From positions 1 through 39,089 of the forward strand of contig JBBQVP010000019.1 in NCBI GenBank assembly GCA_038211455.1: 39,089 nucleotides of DNA, given 5' to 3'. Under the pieces are notes generated by a model. It did no database searches and was not told the DNA's origin. It was given only the letters and a program-made list of their open reading frames with translations. Made by a program: the position numbers and the translations under genes. This stretch comes from SZAS-79 sp038211455 (GTDB lineage: Bacteria; Pseudomonadota; Gammaproteobacteria; Burkholderiales; SG8-39). Shown here in pieces: positions 31,789 to 38,337 of the stretch (positions are counted from its first letter, which is position 1; the number at the start of each line of letters is the position of its first letter).

Positions 31789-33558
31789 TCAGGCCGGTTC
31801 CGGGGCGGGTTTTCGCTCCACAAACCAGTCCCCCAGCACCAGAACGTCCATTTTCGTGCGCAGAAAACAATCCAGCGCCTCGGCCGGGCGGCATACCACC
31901 GGTTCGTTTTCGTTGAACGAGGTGTTCAGCACCATCGGAATCCCGGACAGCTTTGAGAACGCCTCGATGAGCGCATGGTAGCGCGGATTGGTGCTGCGGT
32001 GCACTGTCTGCAGCCTGCCGGAACCGTCAACGTGTGTCACGGCCGGGATCAGCGCGCGCTTCTCTTCGCGGATCGGGTAGACCTGCATCATGAAGGGCAC
32101 ATCGTCGTCGCACTCGAACCACGCCGGCACCGCCTCACGCAGGATCGAGGGCGCAAACGGCCGGAACGATTCGCGCCGCTTGATCTTGCGGTTGAGGATG
32201 TCCTTCATATCCGCGCGGCGCGGGTCACCGAGGATCGAACGGTTGCCCAGCGCGCGCGGCCCCCATTCCATCCGCCCCTGGAACCAGCCGACGACCAGGC
32301 CAGCAGCGATCGCCTGCGCAGTCGCTGCGAGTAGTGCGGGTTCGTCCCCGATCCGGCGCACGCTGCAGTGCTGGGTCTCGAGCGTCGCGGCATGCGCCTC
32401 GAGCAGGGCTGCGATCTCATTGTCGGAGGCCTGCGGCCCCCAGTACGCATGGTCCATCACGAAACGCGGCGCCTTCTCGCCGCCCGCGGACTGGTGCCAG
32501 GCCACGAAGGCCGCGCCGATCGCGCCGCCCGCGTCGCCCGCCGCCGACTGCACATACATGCGCTTGAACGGCGTGTTGCGGTACACCTTGCCGTTTGCCA
32601 CCGAGTTCATCGCGCAGCCGCCCGAGAGGGTGAGCGCGTCCACCTGGTAGCGCGCGTGCAGGCGGTTGAGCAGGTGGAAGAACGCCTCCTCGTACATCGC
32701 CTGCACCGAGCGCGCGAGGTCCTTGTGGCGCTGGCTGAGCTCCTCCTCCCTGCCGCGTGCCGGGCCGAGCAGTTCGGCCAGGCGGGGCGACCAGAGGCTG
32801 CCGACAACAGGCTCGCCGTTGTCCCATTCGTATTCGACCTTTTCCTTGTGGTGACGGAAGTAGTCGAGTTCGAGGCGGAATCCGCCGTCGCCCTGCAGCT
32901 TCACGATCTGACGCATTTCGGGCAGGAACTTCGGCTCGCCGTACGGCGCAAGCCCCATGAGCTTGTACTCGTCGCCGTAGTTGGGAAAGCCCAGGTACTG
33001 GGTCAGCGCCTGGTAGAAGATGCCGAGCGAATGCGGGAAATAGACTTTGTCCTCGGCCTCGATGGCATTGCCCCGACCCAATCCCCACGCCGCACTGGCG
33101 AAATCACCGAAGCCATCCACCGACACCGCGACCGCCTCCTCGAACGGGGAGACGAGGAAGGTCGAGCCCAGGTGCGCGAGGTGATGCTCGATGCCGCGGA
33201 TTTCAGCGCGCACTTGTTGGCCCGGAAATGCGCGCGCGAGTTCGTCCGCGACGCCGAGGCGCTCGCGCTTGTTGCGGATGCGCTCGAGCACCAGCGAAAG
33301 ATCCGGGCGCCGCAGCGCGAGGTAGGCCAGCTTCTTCCACAGGTTGGCGCCGGCGTCCTGGTTGATCGCAACGACGTCGATGTCGGTCAGGCCGACGCCC
33401 GCTTCGGCTAAACAATACTTGACCGCCTCTGCGGGAAACCCCGCCCAGTGCTTGATGCGGCGAAAGCGCTCCTCCTCCGCCGCCGCGACCAGCACCCCGT
33501 CCGTGACGAGACAGGCGGAAGAATCGCCGTGGTATGCGTTGATGCCGAGGATGATCAT
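31789..33558 (-). CDS. NodU/CmcH-family O-carbamoyltransferase
   Basis: This 589-residue protein begins MIILGINAYHGDSSACLV (ASKHA-type fold). It has IEHHLAHLGSTF, with the metal-binding histidines, AVSVDGFGDFASAAW, YKLMGLAPYGEP, LSGGCAMNSVANGK and the C-terminal YrdC-like/Carbam_trans_C part GRMEWGPRALGNRSILGDPR and RESFRPFAPSIL. Length is normal. By analogy with TobZ it would form carbamoyl-AMP from carbamoyl phosphate and ATP and transfer the carbamoyl group to a hydroxyl of a sugar. The usual inference here is carbamoylation of exopolysaccharide. Its start overlaps the nucleotidyltransferase-fold gene stop by four bases, so the two are co-translated. Confidence 0.92.
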   Translation of the reverse strand: MIILGINAYHGDSSACLVTDGVLVAAAEEERFRRIKHWAGFPAEAVKYCLAEAGVGLTDIDVVAINQDAGANLWKKLAYLALRRPDLSLVLERIRNKRERLGVADELARAFPGQQVRAEIRGIEHHLAHLGSTFLVSPFEEAVAVSVDGFGDFASAAWGLGRGNAIEAEDKVYFPHSLGIFYQALTQYLGFPNYGDEYKLMGLAPYGEPKFLPEMRQIVKLQGDGGFRLELDYFRHHKEKVEYEWDNGEPVVGSLWSPRLAELLGPARGREEELSQRHKDLARSVQAMYEEAFFHLLNRLHARYQVDALTLSGGCAMNSVANGKVYRNTPFKRMYVQSAAGDAGGAIGAAFVAWHQSAGGEKAPRFVMDHAYWGPQASDNEIAALLEAHAATLETQHCSVRRIGDEPALLAATAQAIAAGLVVGWFQGRMEWGPRALGNRSILGDPRRADMKDILNRKIKRRESFRPFAPSILREAVPAWFECDDDVPFMMQVYPIREEKRALIPAVTHVDGSGRLQTVHRSTNPRYHALIEAFSKLSGIPMVLNTSFNENEPVVCRPAEALDCFLRTKMDVLVLGDWFVERKPAPEPA

Positions 33559-34610
33559 GCTTCAAGCCACTTTCGGACTTCCAACTGCGGGAACGCGTTG
33601 TCGAGTGCAACCAGGCCCCGCCCTGCCCGCGTCGCCCAGCCCTTGCCCCGCGACAGCAGGTCAGCCCACACCTCGCCGACCTCGGTTGGACGGCGTTCCT
33701 TGAGGACCGACAACAGCATGCCGGCTTGCTGCAGGTCCTTGTTGGCCTTGGTCTGGAATGCCCCACTGCGCTCCCCGTAGACCAGCAGCTTGTGCAGCGC
33801 GTAGCGGGCCGGGTGCGGAATGTTGGCGAGCAGCGCGCCCTCCCCGGTGAACAACACCGCCTGTTGCACCTGCTGCAAAGAGAACTCCATGAACTTCAGG
33901 GGCTGCAACGTCACATGCAACCTGGGATGCACATAGGGTGTTTCGCCGCCGCGGTGAATCGTCGTAAGGAAATCCAGCCGGAACTCCGGCTCGCGCGGAT
34001 TGAGCCAGGTGGCGCCGGCCTTGGCCGTCAGCCCCGAGACCGGGAGGAATCCCATCTGCAGCGATTCGATGGCGTTGTCGGTGCGCACGTCAAGATCCGA
34101 AGGCAGGACAAGGGAGACGCTGTTGCCCACGTGCGCGCCCGCGTGCGCGAAGTCGATGTCCTGGGTGCGCGAGGCGTCACCCCAGCGCACACCGAGCATG
34201 TTGCCGAACGCGAGGAACGCATGCGTGCCGATGAGGACCCCGCCCGCCTGGAAGAACCCGTACTCGGCCAGCCGGCGCAGGACGACAAGATGGCGCGGCA
34301 GGATTTCCGCGCAGCCGAGCGCAATCGCCGAACGCACCAGCGGGATCAGCGCCGCGGAGGCTGCAGGCTGCCCCCTGCCTGCCATCAGCCGCGTGAGCGC
34401 ATCGCCGTCAGGCCCGACGAACACCTGCCGCAGCTTTCCCGACGGCTCGGTGTATTGGTAGTACCAGTACTTGTAGCCCTTCACCGTCTTTGCCGCGAAC
34501 GAGCCCGGCAGGTCCGCGACCGAGCGCAGGTGCGCCGTGGCAAGCGCCGCGTCCAGCAACTGCGCGTAGGCGGTCTGGGCGTTGAGGGTGAGGTCGGTGA
34601 AGGCGGGCAT
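33555..34610 (-). CDS. Nucleotidyltransferase-fold protein (GSU2403-like, NTP_transf_8)
   Basis: This 351-residue protein has a nucleotidyltransferase-like core GGVLIGTHAFLAFGNMLGVRW followed by SRTQDIDFAHAG, whose D-I-D supplies the expected metal ligands, and later PYVHPRLHVTLQPLKFMEFSL and ANIPHPARYALHKLLV. These match my memory of the GSU2403-type family (related in fold to AbiEii/MNT proteins). The N-terminal part has GYKYWYYQYTEPSGKLRQVFVGP. No function is established. It overlaps the carbamoyltransferase by ATGA, and its leader carries a four-site operator array, as expected of an autoregulated or toxin-like gene. The exact substrate is unknown. Confidence 0.75.
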   Translation of the reverse strand: MPAFTDLTLNAQTAYAQLLDAALATAHLRSVADLPGSFAAKTVKGYKYWYYQYTEPSGKLRQVFVGPDGDALTRLMAGRGQPAASAALIPLVRSAIALGCAEILPRHLVVLRRLAEYGFFQAGGVLIGTHAFLAFGNMLGVRWGDASRTQDIDFAHAGAHVGNSVSLVLPSDLDVRTDNAIESLQMGFLPVSGLTAKAGATWLNPREPEFRLDFLTTIHRGGETPYVHPRLHVTLQPLKFMEFSLQQVQQAVLFTGEGALLANIPHPARYALHKLLVYGERSGAFQTKANKDLQQAGMLLSVLKERRPTEVGEVWADLLSRGKGWATRAGRGLVALDNAFPQLEVRKWLEA

Positions 34611-34614
34611 TTTC

Positions 34615-34688
34615 TATACTAAGGGGCGGTGAAATTTAGTATAACAGCTTGATGTGATTATACTAGAATTGTTAACAAGTTAGTATAA
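34615..34688. promoter_or_regulatory. Array of four alternating TTAGTATAA operator half-sites
   Basis: TATACTAA (34615-34622), TTAGTATAA (34636-34644), TTATACTA (34658-34665) and TTAGTATAA (34680-34688) alternate in orientation, with centres about 21-22 bases apart, two helical turns. They fill the AT-rich leader of the nucleotidyltransferase-fold gene and end just before the vapBC promoter. On the minus strand the third site also contains TATAAT, a candidate -10, so binding would block transcription. Confidence 0.65.
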
Positions 34689-34702
34689 CCGTTTTCACTT
34701 GC

Positions 34703-34722
34703 GACCAGTCTATAATCTGGTC
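34703..34722 (+). promoter_or_regulatory. Promoter -10 inside an inverted repeat, vapBC operator
   Basis: GACCAG (34703-34708) and CTGGTC (34717-34722) flank TCTATAAT, whose TATAAT (34711-34716) is a perfect -10 box. The -35 is weak. The site is 24 bases before the antitoxin ATG. An antitoxin dimer or antitoxin-toxin complex on this repeat would shut the promoter, the usual autoregulation. Confidence 0.65.
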
Positions 34723-34745
34723 TATTCGATCAGGAGCGCATCCAC

Positions 34746-34991
34746 ATGAAAATCGAGATCGGCGCCTATGAAGCCAAGACCAGGCTGCCCGAACTGCTTC
34801 GGCAAGTGAAGGCGGGCAAGCGTTTCACGATCACCAACCGGGGAGAGGCGGTCGCGGACCTCGTGCCAGCCGAGAGCGTGGCGCCGAAAGACAAGGTCGC
34901 CGCCGTCGAAAAATTCAGGGCGTTCATGCGCGAGAACCCGAGGCGCGGTCCCGTCAGCGTCAAGGCACTCATCGAGGAAGGCCGCGAGTGA
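34746..34991 (+). CDS. Phd/YefM-family antitoxin
   Basis: This 81-residue protein has the antitoxin fold EIGAYEAKTRLPELLRQVKAGKRFTITNRGEAVADLVPAE, the standard DNA-binding and dimerisation domain, and a C-terminal toxin-binding tail (KFRAFMRENPRRGPVSVKALIEEG). An AGGAG lies about ten bases before the ATG. Its stop overlaps the toxin start as GTGA. A 39-base stretch of its 3' part (34902-34940) is duplicated downstream of the toxin at 35433-35471. It would neutralise the PIN toxin and repress the shared promoter. Confidence 0.92.
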   Translation: MKIEIGAYEAKTRLPELLRQVKAGKRFTITNRGEAVADLVPAESVAPKDKVAAVEKFRAFMRENPRRGPVSVKALIEEGRE

Positions 34992-35419
34992 CCTTTGTCC
35001 TCGACGCCTCGGTGACGCTGTGCTGGCTGTTTCTGGACGGAAAACCCGCCGCGCGCAGCTACGCGCTGGGTGTCCTTGAAGCCATGCAGCGGCCCGCCAC
35101 GAAGGCGGTCGTCCCGGTGACTTGGGGGCTTGAAATATCCAATGTCCTCGGCAAAGCCGAAACAAAGGGATTGCTCAGCGAGGCGCAAGGCGGGGCTTTC
35201 CTTGAAATGCTCGCGAGCCTGGAGATCGCCGCCGACCATTCCACGTTTGCGAAGGCGCTTTCGGAGACGCTGCAGGTCGCTCGCCGCTACCGACTCTCGT
35301 CCTACGCTGCTTCTTATCTGGAGCTTGCAATGCGCTCGGGCGCACCGCTGGCAACCCTCGACCAGGACCTGCTGAAGGCCGCCGGCAAGGCCGGCGTCAG
35401 GCGGTTTACGGGCGCCTGA
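34988..35419 (+). CDS. vapC: PIN-domain toxin (VapC type)
   Basis: This 143-residue PIN ribonuclease starts at GTG 34988, coupled to the antitoxin. The N-terminal FVLDASVTLCWLF gives the first metal aspartate, WGLEISNVLGKAE the conserved glutamate, and the C-terminal YAASYLELAMRSGAPLATLDQDLLKAA the remaining acidic residues. This is the VapC subclass with 'LDAS'. It would cleave RNA, commonly initiator tRNA or rRNA loops, when the antitoxin is lost. It is the only plus-strand pair in the island. Confidence 0.92.
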   Translation: MTFVLDASVTLCWLFLDGKPAARSYALGVLEAMQRPATKAVVPVTWGLEISNVLGKAETKGLLSEAQGGAFLEMLASLEIAADHSTFAKALSETLQVARRYRLSSYAASYLELAMRSGAPLATLDQDLLKAAGKAGVRRFTGA

Positions 35420-35432
35420 GCCGCGGGCCTCC

Positions 35433-35495
35433 GCGGTCGAAAAGTTCAGAGCGTTCATGCGCGAGAACCCGGTGCGTAGCGTCACGCAACTCGCG
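35433..35495 (+). pseudogene. Duplicated 3' fragment of the Phd-type antitoxin gene
   Basis: Bases 35433-35471 match 34902-34940 of the intact antitoxin at 36 of 39 positions and encode AVEKFRAFMRENP in the same orientation. Similarity fades afterwards (VRSVTQLA against RRGPVSVKAL). No start or 5' part is present. It lies only 14 bases after the toxin stop, as left by unequal recombination or loss of a second antitoxin-toxin copy. Confidence 0.75.
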
Positions 35496-35646
35496 TCACC
35501 AGCGGTGCGATCCTGCTCAAGACGTCATCCACGACAGGGTCCGGGCGCGGACGATACAGCCTGAACCACAACCGGCTGCAGACCTGGACCGGCTTGAGGT
35601 GGCGCAGTATCAGCCGCGTCGGGCTGGTCCGTCGCTGTGCCTGAGG
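35482..35646 (-). pseudogene. Possible N-terminal remnant of a heparinase II/III-family protein
   Basis: The minus-strand frame reads TRLILRHLKPVQVCSRLWFR then LYRPRPDPVVDDVL, ending at TGA 35482. This strongly recalls the N-terminal segment 'RxLRPVQIxGRLWFRLYRPRPD' of heparinase II/III-family proteins found in exopolysaccharide loci. There is no start codon, and the frame opens directly behind the stop of the PIN gene at 35647. The rest of the gene is gone. Recognition is from memory of the motif. Confidence 0.45.
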
Positions 35647-36090
35647 TCAACCGCGCTGAACCGTCTGGCGCGAGTGCCAGGTGTACCACTTGAGCAATTC
35701 GAACCGTTTACCACCTTTGAGCCGGTACACGGCGAAATCTGTCTCGTCCACGGTGAGGATACTGCGCACTCCCGCCTGGTTGGCAAACCAGACCAGCGCG
35801 GCATCGGCGAAATCGATGTCCCGGTCAGCGTACTTGTGCAGGAAAGCGGCGATCTCTGGGTAAGCGTCGACGGGAATCTCGGCTACGCTGAGCCCGCCGC
35901 GCCGGGCCCATTCGAGCAGCTTACCTTTGGCGGCGGCATCGAGGAAAAAGCAGGCCTCGACGATGACAGGTGCTACGGTGAGCAACGGATGCCGGTTTGC
36001 GACGAGGTTTTCGCGGGCTTTCGTCCTGAGCCGGTCGGAGGGGCGAAAAAGGGCGACGAGAAATCCGGTGTCGACCAGGACGCGCGTCAC
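35647..36090 (-). CDS. PIN-domain toxin (VapC-like)
   Basis: This 147-residue protein has metal aspartate 8 in VLVDTGFLVALF, the conserved glutamate in PVIVEACFFL, and acidic residues in YADRDIDFADAALVWFAN and LTVDETDFAVYRLKGGKRFELL. Its start overlaps the RHH antitoxin stop by four bases. The natural end of this PIN subfamily is around FELLKW; the last dozen residues (YTWHSRQTVQRG) may be read-out into foreign sequence, because the stop abuts the heparinase-like remnant. Probable sequence-specific RNase. Confidence 0.9.
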   Translation of the reverse strand: MTRVLVDTGFLVALFRPSDRLRTKARENLVANRHPLLTVAPVIVEACFFLDAAAKGKLLEWARRGGLSVAEIPVDAYPEIAAFLHKYADRDIDFADAALVWFANQAGVRSILTVDETDFAVYRLKGGKRFELLKWYTWHSRQTVQRG

Positions 36091-36347
36091 TTGCCCTTGC
36101 CGCGGAAGTGCTCCCGCAGCAGCCGCTTGCTGTTACGGGCGACGTCGCCCGACGGCGTTGCGTCGGTGTGAGGCCCGAAAAGATCCTTGCCCAGGTCGTA
36201 CGGGGTCTGCTTGCCGGCGCTTGCCGCGAGAAACTCCTCGAGCGCGCGCTTTGCAGCCGCGCTTTTGGTAAGGCGGTGCTTGACGCAGTACTCGGCGAGG
36301 TCCTGCTCGACCCGGTCGGGCAGGCGAACGGTCAGTGTCATGGCCAT
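36087..36347 (-). CDS. Ribbon-helix-helix antitoxin
   Basis: This 86-residue protein begins MAMTLTVRLPDRVEQDLAEYCVKHRLTKSAAAKRALEEFL, the ribbon-helix-helix pattern of a DNA-contacting beta strand and two helices. The C-terminal half (PYDLGKDLFG....SGDVARNSKRLLREHF) is the usual toxin-wrapping tail. There is no strong Shine-Dalgarno; ATG 36347 and a second ATG two codons on are both possible. The upstream 31-base inverted repeat overlapping the -10 box fits autoregulation. Confidence 0.9.
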   Translation of the reverse strand: MAMTLTVRLPDRVEQDLAEYCVKHRLTKSAAAKRALEEFLAASAGKQTPYDLGKDLFGPHTDATPSGDVARNSKRLLREHFRGKGK

Positions 36348-36351
36348 GGTA

Positions 36352-36399
36352 TGTAAGACAAATTTTATTGAATTGTATTACAGCCGCGCGTTTCATCAA
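36352..36399 (-). promoter_or_regulatory. Promoter and operator of the RHH-PIN pair
   Basis: On the minus strand -35 TTGATG (36399-36394), a 16-base spacer and -10 TACAAT (36377-36372) form a good sigma-70 promoter. An inverted repeat, TGTAAGACAA (36352-36361) with TTGTATTACA (36373-36382), one mismatch and an 11-base spacer, covers the -10 and start. Half-site spacing is 21 bases. Confidence 0.65.
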
Positions 36400-36427
36400 C
36401 TACGATCTGCCGGCTTGGCTGGCGCAC

Positions 36428-36518
36428 TATCGATACCAGTACACCAACCCAACTCAACCCCGCTCCAGATACCGCCACGCCGTCGCGCCGATCGGCCCCA
36501 ATGCCTGGTACGCCGGCA
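36428..36518 (-). repeat. 91-base element, copy 1, downstream of a PIN gene
   Basis: It aligns without gaps to 37440-37530, with 75 of 91 bases identical. On the minus strand both copies encode PAYQxLGxIxxTAWRYLERG and a stop, and several differences in that frame are synonymous, so it probably derives from the 3' end of a protein gene. Conservation continues past the stop (TATCGATA region). This copy begins 64 bases after the PIN stop at 36582. Confidence 0.7.
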
Positions 36519-36581
36519 CCCACCCCGGCACCTCGCGCGCCCTGGTGGCGTTGGCCACGAGCCTGGCCGTGAGCGAGCTGC

Positions 36582-36989
36582 TTATCCCTTGAAAGGATTG
36601 ATTACCTTCACTCCGGCAGGCTCGAAATGACCTGTATTGCGGGTTGCCACCGTGAGGCTATGCGACAGCGCGGTTGCGGCGATCAACAAGTCCGCGCCAT
36701 CATGCCCCAATTGCGCGGAAAGGCGGCCCCAGCGGCGTGCGATGCCCGGCGTGACCGGCAGGATCCGGTCAGCGTAAAGGCGCGTCAGGCTCTCCAGCCA
36801 TGCCGCCAATTCATCGGCGAATCCGGGATCGGCCCTGCGCCGCTTTTCGATGCCGCGTTCGATCTCGCCGAGCGTCACCACGCTGAGATACATGTGGTCG
36901 TCCTGCTGCCTTGACACCCAGCGGAGCACGCCGGCATCCGGCTTTTTCTTTCTGAGCTCGGAGACGATGACGGTGTCGAGCAGAAACAT
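36582..36989 (-). CDS. PIN-domain toxin (FitB/VapC type)
   Basis: This 135-residue protein has FLLDTVIVSELRKKKPD with Asp5 and Glu11, LSVVTLGEIERGIEKRRR and the C-terminal DGADLLIAATALSHSLTVATRNTGHF, the classical FitB-like PIN pattern. It shares one base (TGATG) with the upstream antitoxin. The N-terminal 'DTV' in place of 'DTN' is a small deviation at the residue after the first metal ligands. Likely RNase toxin. Confidence 0.93.
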   Translation of the reverse strand: MFLLDTVIVSELRKKKPDAGVLRWVSRQQDDHMYLSVVTLGEIERGIEKRRRADPGFADELAAWLESLTRLYADRILPVTPGIARRWGRLSAQLGHDGADLLIAATALSHSLTVATRNTGHFEPAGVKVINPFKG

Positions 36990-37252
36990 CAGAGGTCAAT
37001 GTCGCGAAATTTGATGCGGCTGCGTTCGCGTGGCGGTGCATCACCTTTCGGTATGGCAAGAAGATGCGCGACGAAGCCCGGCGCGCCGGAGCGCGCGCTT
37101 TCCCGCAACGCGCGATAACTTGCCGCGGACAGCACCACCACCGCCTCCCGGCCCCGCCGGGTAACGTGTTGCGGTTCTCCGTGCAAAGCCGCCTCGACGA
37201 CCTGGCTGAATTGCGCTTTTGCGTCCTGCAATCGCCACTGTGCTTTGTCCAT
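36989..37252 (-). CDS. Phd/YefM-family antitoxin
   Basis: This 87-residue protein has WRLQDAKAQFSQVVEAALHGEPQHVTRRGREAVVVLSAASYRAL, a typical Phd domain, and a basic tail (PPRERSRIKFRDIDL). GGAGGGG lies seven bases before the ATG. On the minus strand, -35 TTGACC and -10 GATAAT with an 18-base spacer lie upstream, with ACTAG/CTAGT arms around the -10. It is the partner of the FitB-like toxin. Confidence 0.93.
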   Translation of the reverse strand: MDKAQWRLQDAKAQFSQVVEAALHGEPQHVTRRGREAVVVLSAASYRALRESARSGAPGFVAHLLAIPKGDAPPRERSRIKFRDIDL

Positions 37253-37279
37253 CGCTGTGCCCCTCCGGCGCGGTTTTAA

Positions 37280-37318
37280 CTAGTCAGATTATCTAGTCTG
37301 TTAGAGACCAAGGTCAAG
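37280..37318 (-). promoter_or_regulatory. Promoter and operator of the Phd/FitB-like pair
   Basis: Minus-strand -35 TTGACC (37318-37313), 18-base spacer, -10 GATAAT (37294-37289). The inverted repeat ACTAG (37280-37284) and CTAGT (37294-37298), nine bases apart, brackets the -10. Related CTAG-rich sequence lies before the antitoxin at 38189. Confidence 0.55.
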
Positions 37319-37439
37319 ACCGGTTTTTCCGTGGCGTGCCCTTCCCGCAGGGAGCCGTTGCAGCGCCCCGGAAAACCCGTATTTCATGTCTTTCATTCGA
37401 AGATATCGAGCCATGGAGCGGCTGGGAAGGCAGTCCGTG

Positions 37440-37530
37440 TATCGATATCGGTACAACAGTCCAGCTCAACCGCGTTCCAGATAGCGCCACGCAGTCGTGA
37501 CGATCCACCCCAGTTCCTGGTACGCCGGCA
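37440..37530 (-). repeat. 91-base element, copy 2, downstream of a PIN gene
   Basis: This is the second copy of the element at 36428-36518, in the same orientation. It starts 34 bases after the stop of the PIN gene at 37564. The minus-strand frame reads LPAYQELGWIVTTAWRYLERG and stops. In the 311-base gap 37253-37563 nothing else is recognisable besides this and the antitoxin promoter. Confidence 0.7.
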
Positions 37531-37563
37531 ATCTTTCCGCCATCCTTGGCGGGAAGCGCAAGC

Positions 37564-37950
37564 TCAGACGACGCGCACCGTGGCACCGTAGCGTGCGAGA
37601 GCCGCGTCGGCGGTCAGCAGCACCAGCGGCTCGGTGCGGCTTTGCGCCACCAGGAGTCGGTCAAACGGGTCCCGGTGATCCGCGAAGATCGGCAGCGTGG
37701 CGAGGGCGAGAATGTGATCGTTCTTGATGTCCAGCCACTCGAAACCGGTGGCTTCGGCCATCCTCGCAAAACGGGGCAGATCGATATCCAGCTTGCCTGA
37801 TGACGCCTTGATCGCCATTTCCCATAGCGATGCGCGGCTGATGGAAACCGGATCCGCCGCGCTTTCCACCAGCGCTCTGGCCTCCACGGGCACCCGGTTG
37901 CCCCGAATCAACCACCAGATCGCCAGATGCGTATCAAGCAGCAGCCTCAA
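37564..37950 (-). CDS. vapC: PIN-domain toxin (VapC type)
   Basis: This 128-residue protein has LLLDTHLAIWWLIRGNRV with Asp6, SRASLWEMAIKASSGKL (glutamate ligand), LALATLPIFADHRDPFDRLLVAQ and LLTADAALARYG. This is the PIN_Sll0205-like VapC subtype with the HRDPFDR motif. Its start overlaps the antitoxin stop as ATGA. It is followed after 34 bases by the second 91-base element. Confidence 0.94.
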   Translation of the reverse strand: MRLLLDTHLAIWWLIRGNRVPVEARALVESAADPVSISRASLWEMAIKASSGKLDIDLPRFARMAEATGFEWLDIKNDHILALATLPIFADHRDPFDRLLVAQSRTEPLVLLTADAALARYGATVRVV

Positions 37951-38189
37951 GCGGCATCTTCTTTCAGGCAGTCGAAGAGCCCGTCAATCGGCGCATCGAA
38001 ATCGTCGGCGATCCAGCCCTCACCCTCCATCGCACCGGGCGGCGCAATCTTGCGTTTCGGCGGAGCGTAGGGGATCAGGCGGGCGATCGGCGTCCCCGCC
38101 CTGGCAATCACCACGTCCTCCCCTGACTGCACCTGTTCGAGCAGCTTGGAAAGCTGGGTCTTGGCGTGGTGAATGTTGACGACGTGCAT
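37947..38189 (-). CDS. Phd/YefM-family antitoxin
   Basis: This 80-residue protein has VVNIHHAKTQLSKLLEQVQSGEDVVIARAGTPIARLIPY, a textbook YefM/Phd domain, and a toxin-binding tail IAPPGAMEGEGWIADDFDAPIDGLFD. The leader (38200-38230) has GGCTAGACTAAC and GGCTAGCTAATC as adjacent 12-base imperfect repeats on the minus strand, a probable operator near a TAGACT -10 box. Confidence 0.94.
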   Translation of the reverse strand: MHVVNIHHAKTQLSKLLEQVQSGEDVVIARAGTPIARLIPYAPPKRKIAPPGAMEGEGWIADDFDAPIDGLFDCLKEDAA

Positions 38190-38287
38190 GGAAGTCCCGG
38201 CGCAGATTAGCTAGCCGTTAGTCTAGCCCGGGTTTGCGAGGTTGTGCAAGGCGATGTGTTCTCGACAGTGGGTTGCATCACCCCAAC

Positions 38288-38335
38288 TCATCCCCGACAC
38301 TGCAGATAGTCTCGCAGCGAAAACTTCGGCTGCAT
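38288..38335 (-). pseudogene. Probable stub of a HepT-type (HEPN/DUF86) toxin
   Basis: Directly after the nucleotidyltransferase stop, an ATG at 38335 opens a 15-codon frame, MQPKFSLRDYLQCRG, then TGA. HepT/DUF86 proteins often begin with a similar 'xxxRDYLQHIxEA' segment, and MntA genes normally pair with HepT in tandem. The rest is absent, so the toxin appears deleted. The similarity is short and the call is tentative. Confidence 0.35.
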
Positions 38336-38337
38336 GG

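Noticed and set aside
36335..36592. 85-codon plus-strand open frame between toxin pairs
   Set aside because: Its homologous copy at 37440 has an in-frame stop on this strand, and the conserved frame with synonymous changes is on the minus strand.
36428..37530. 91-base elements as integron attC sites
   Set aside because: GTTGAGY resembles a 3' core site, but no matching RYYYAAC partner or paired imperfect arms could be found, and no integrase gene is in view.
37314..37586. 90-codon minus-strand open frame over the second 91-base element
   Set aside because: It reads the element in a different frame from the one conserved between the two copies, and no domain is seen.
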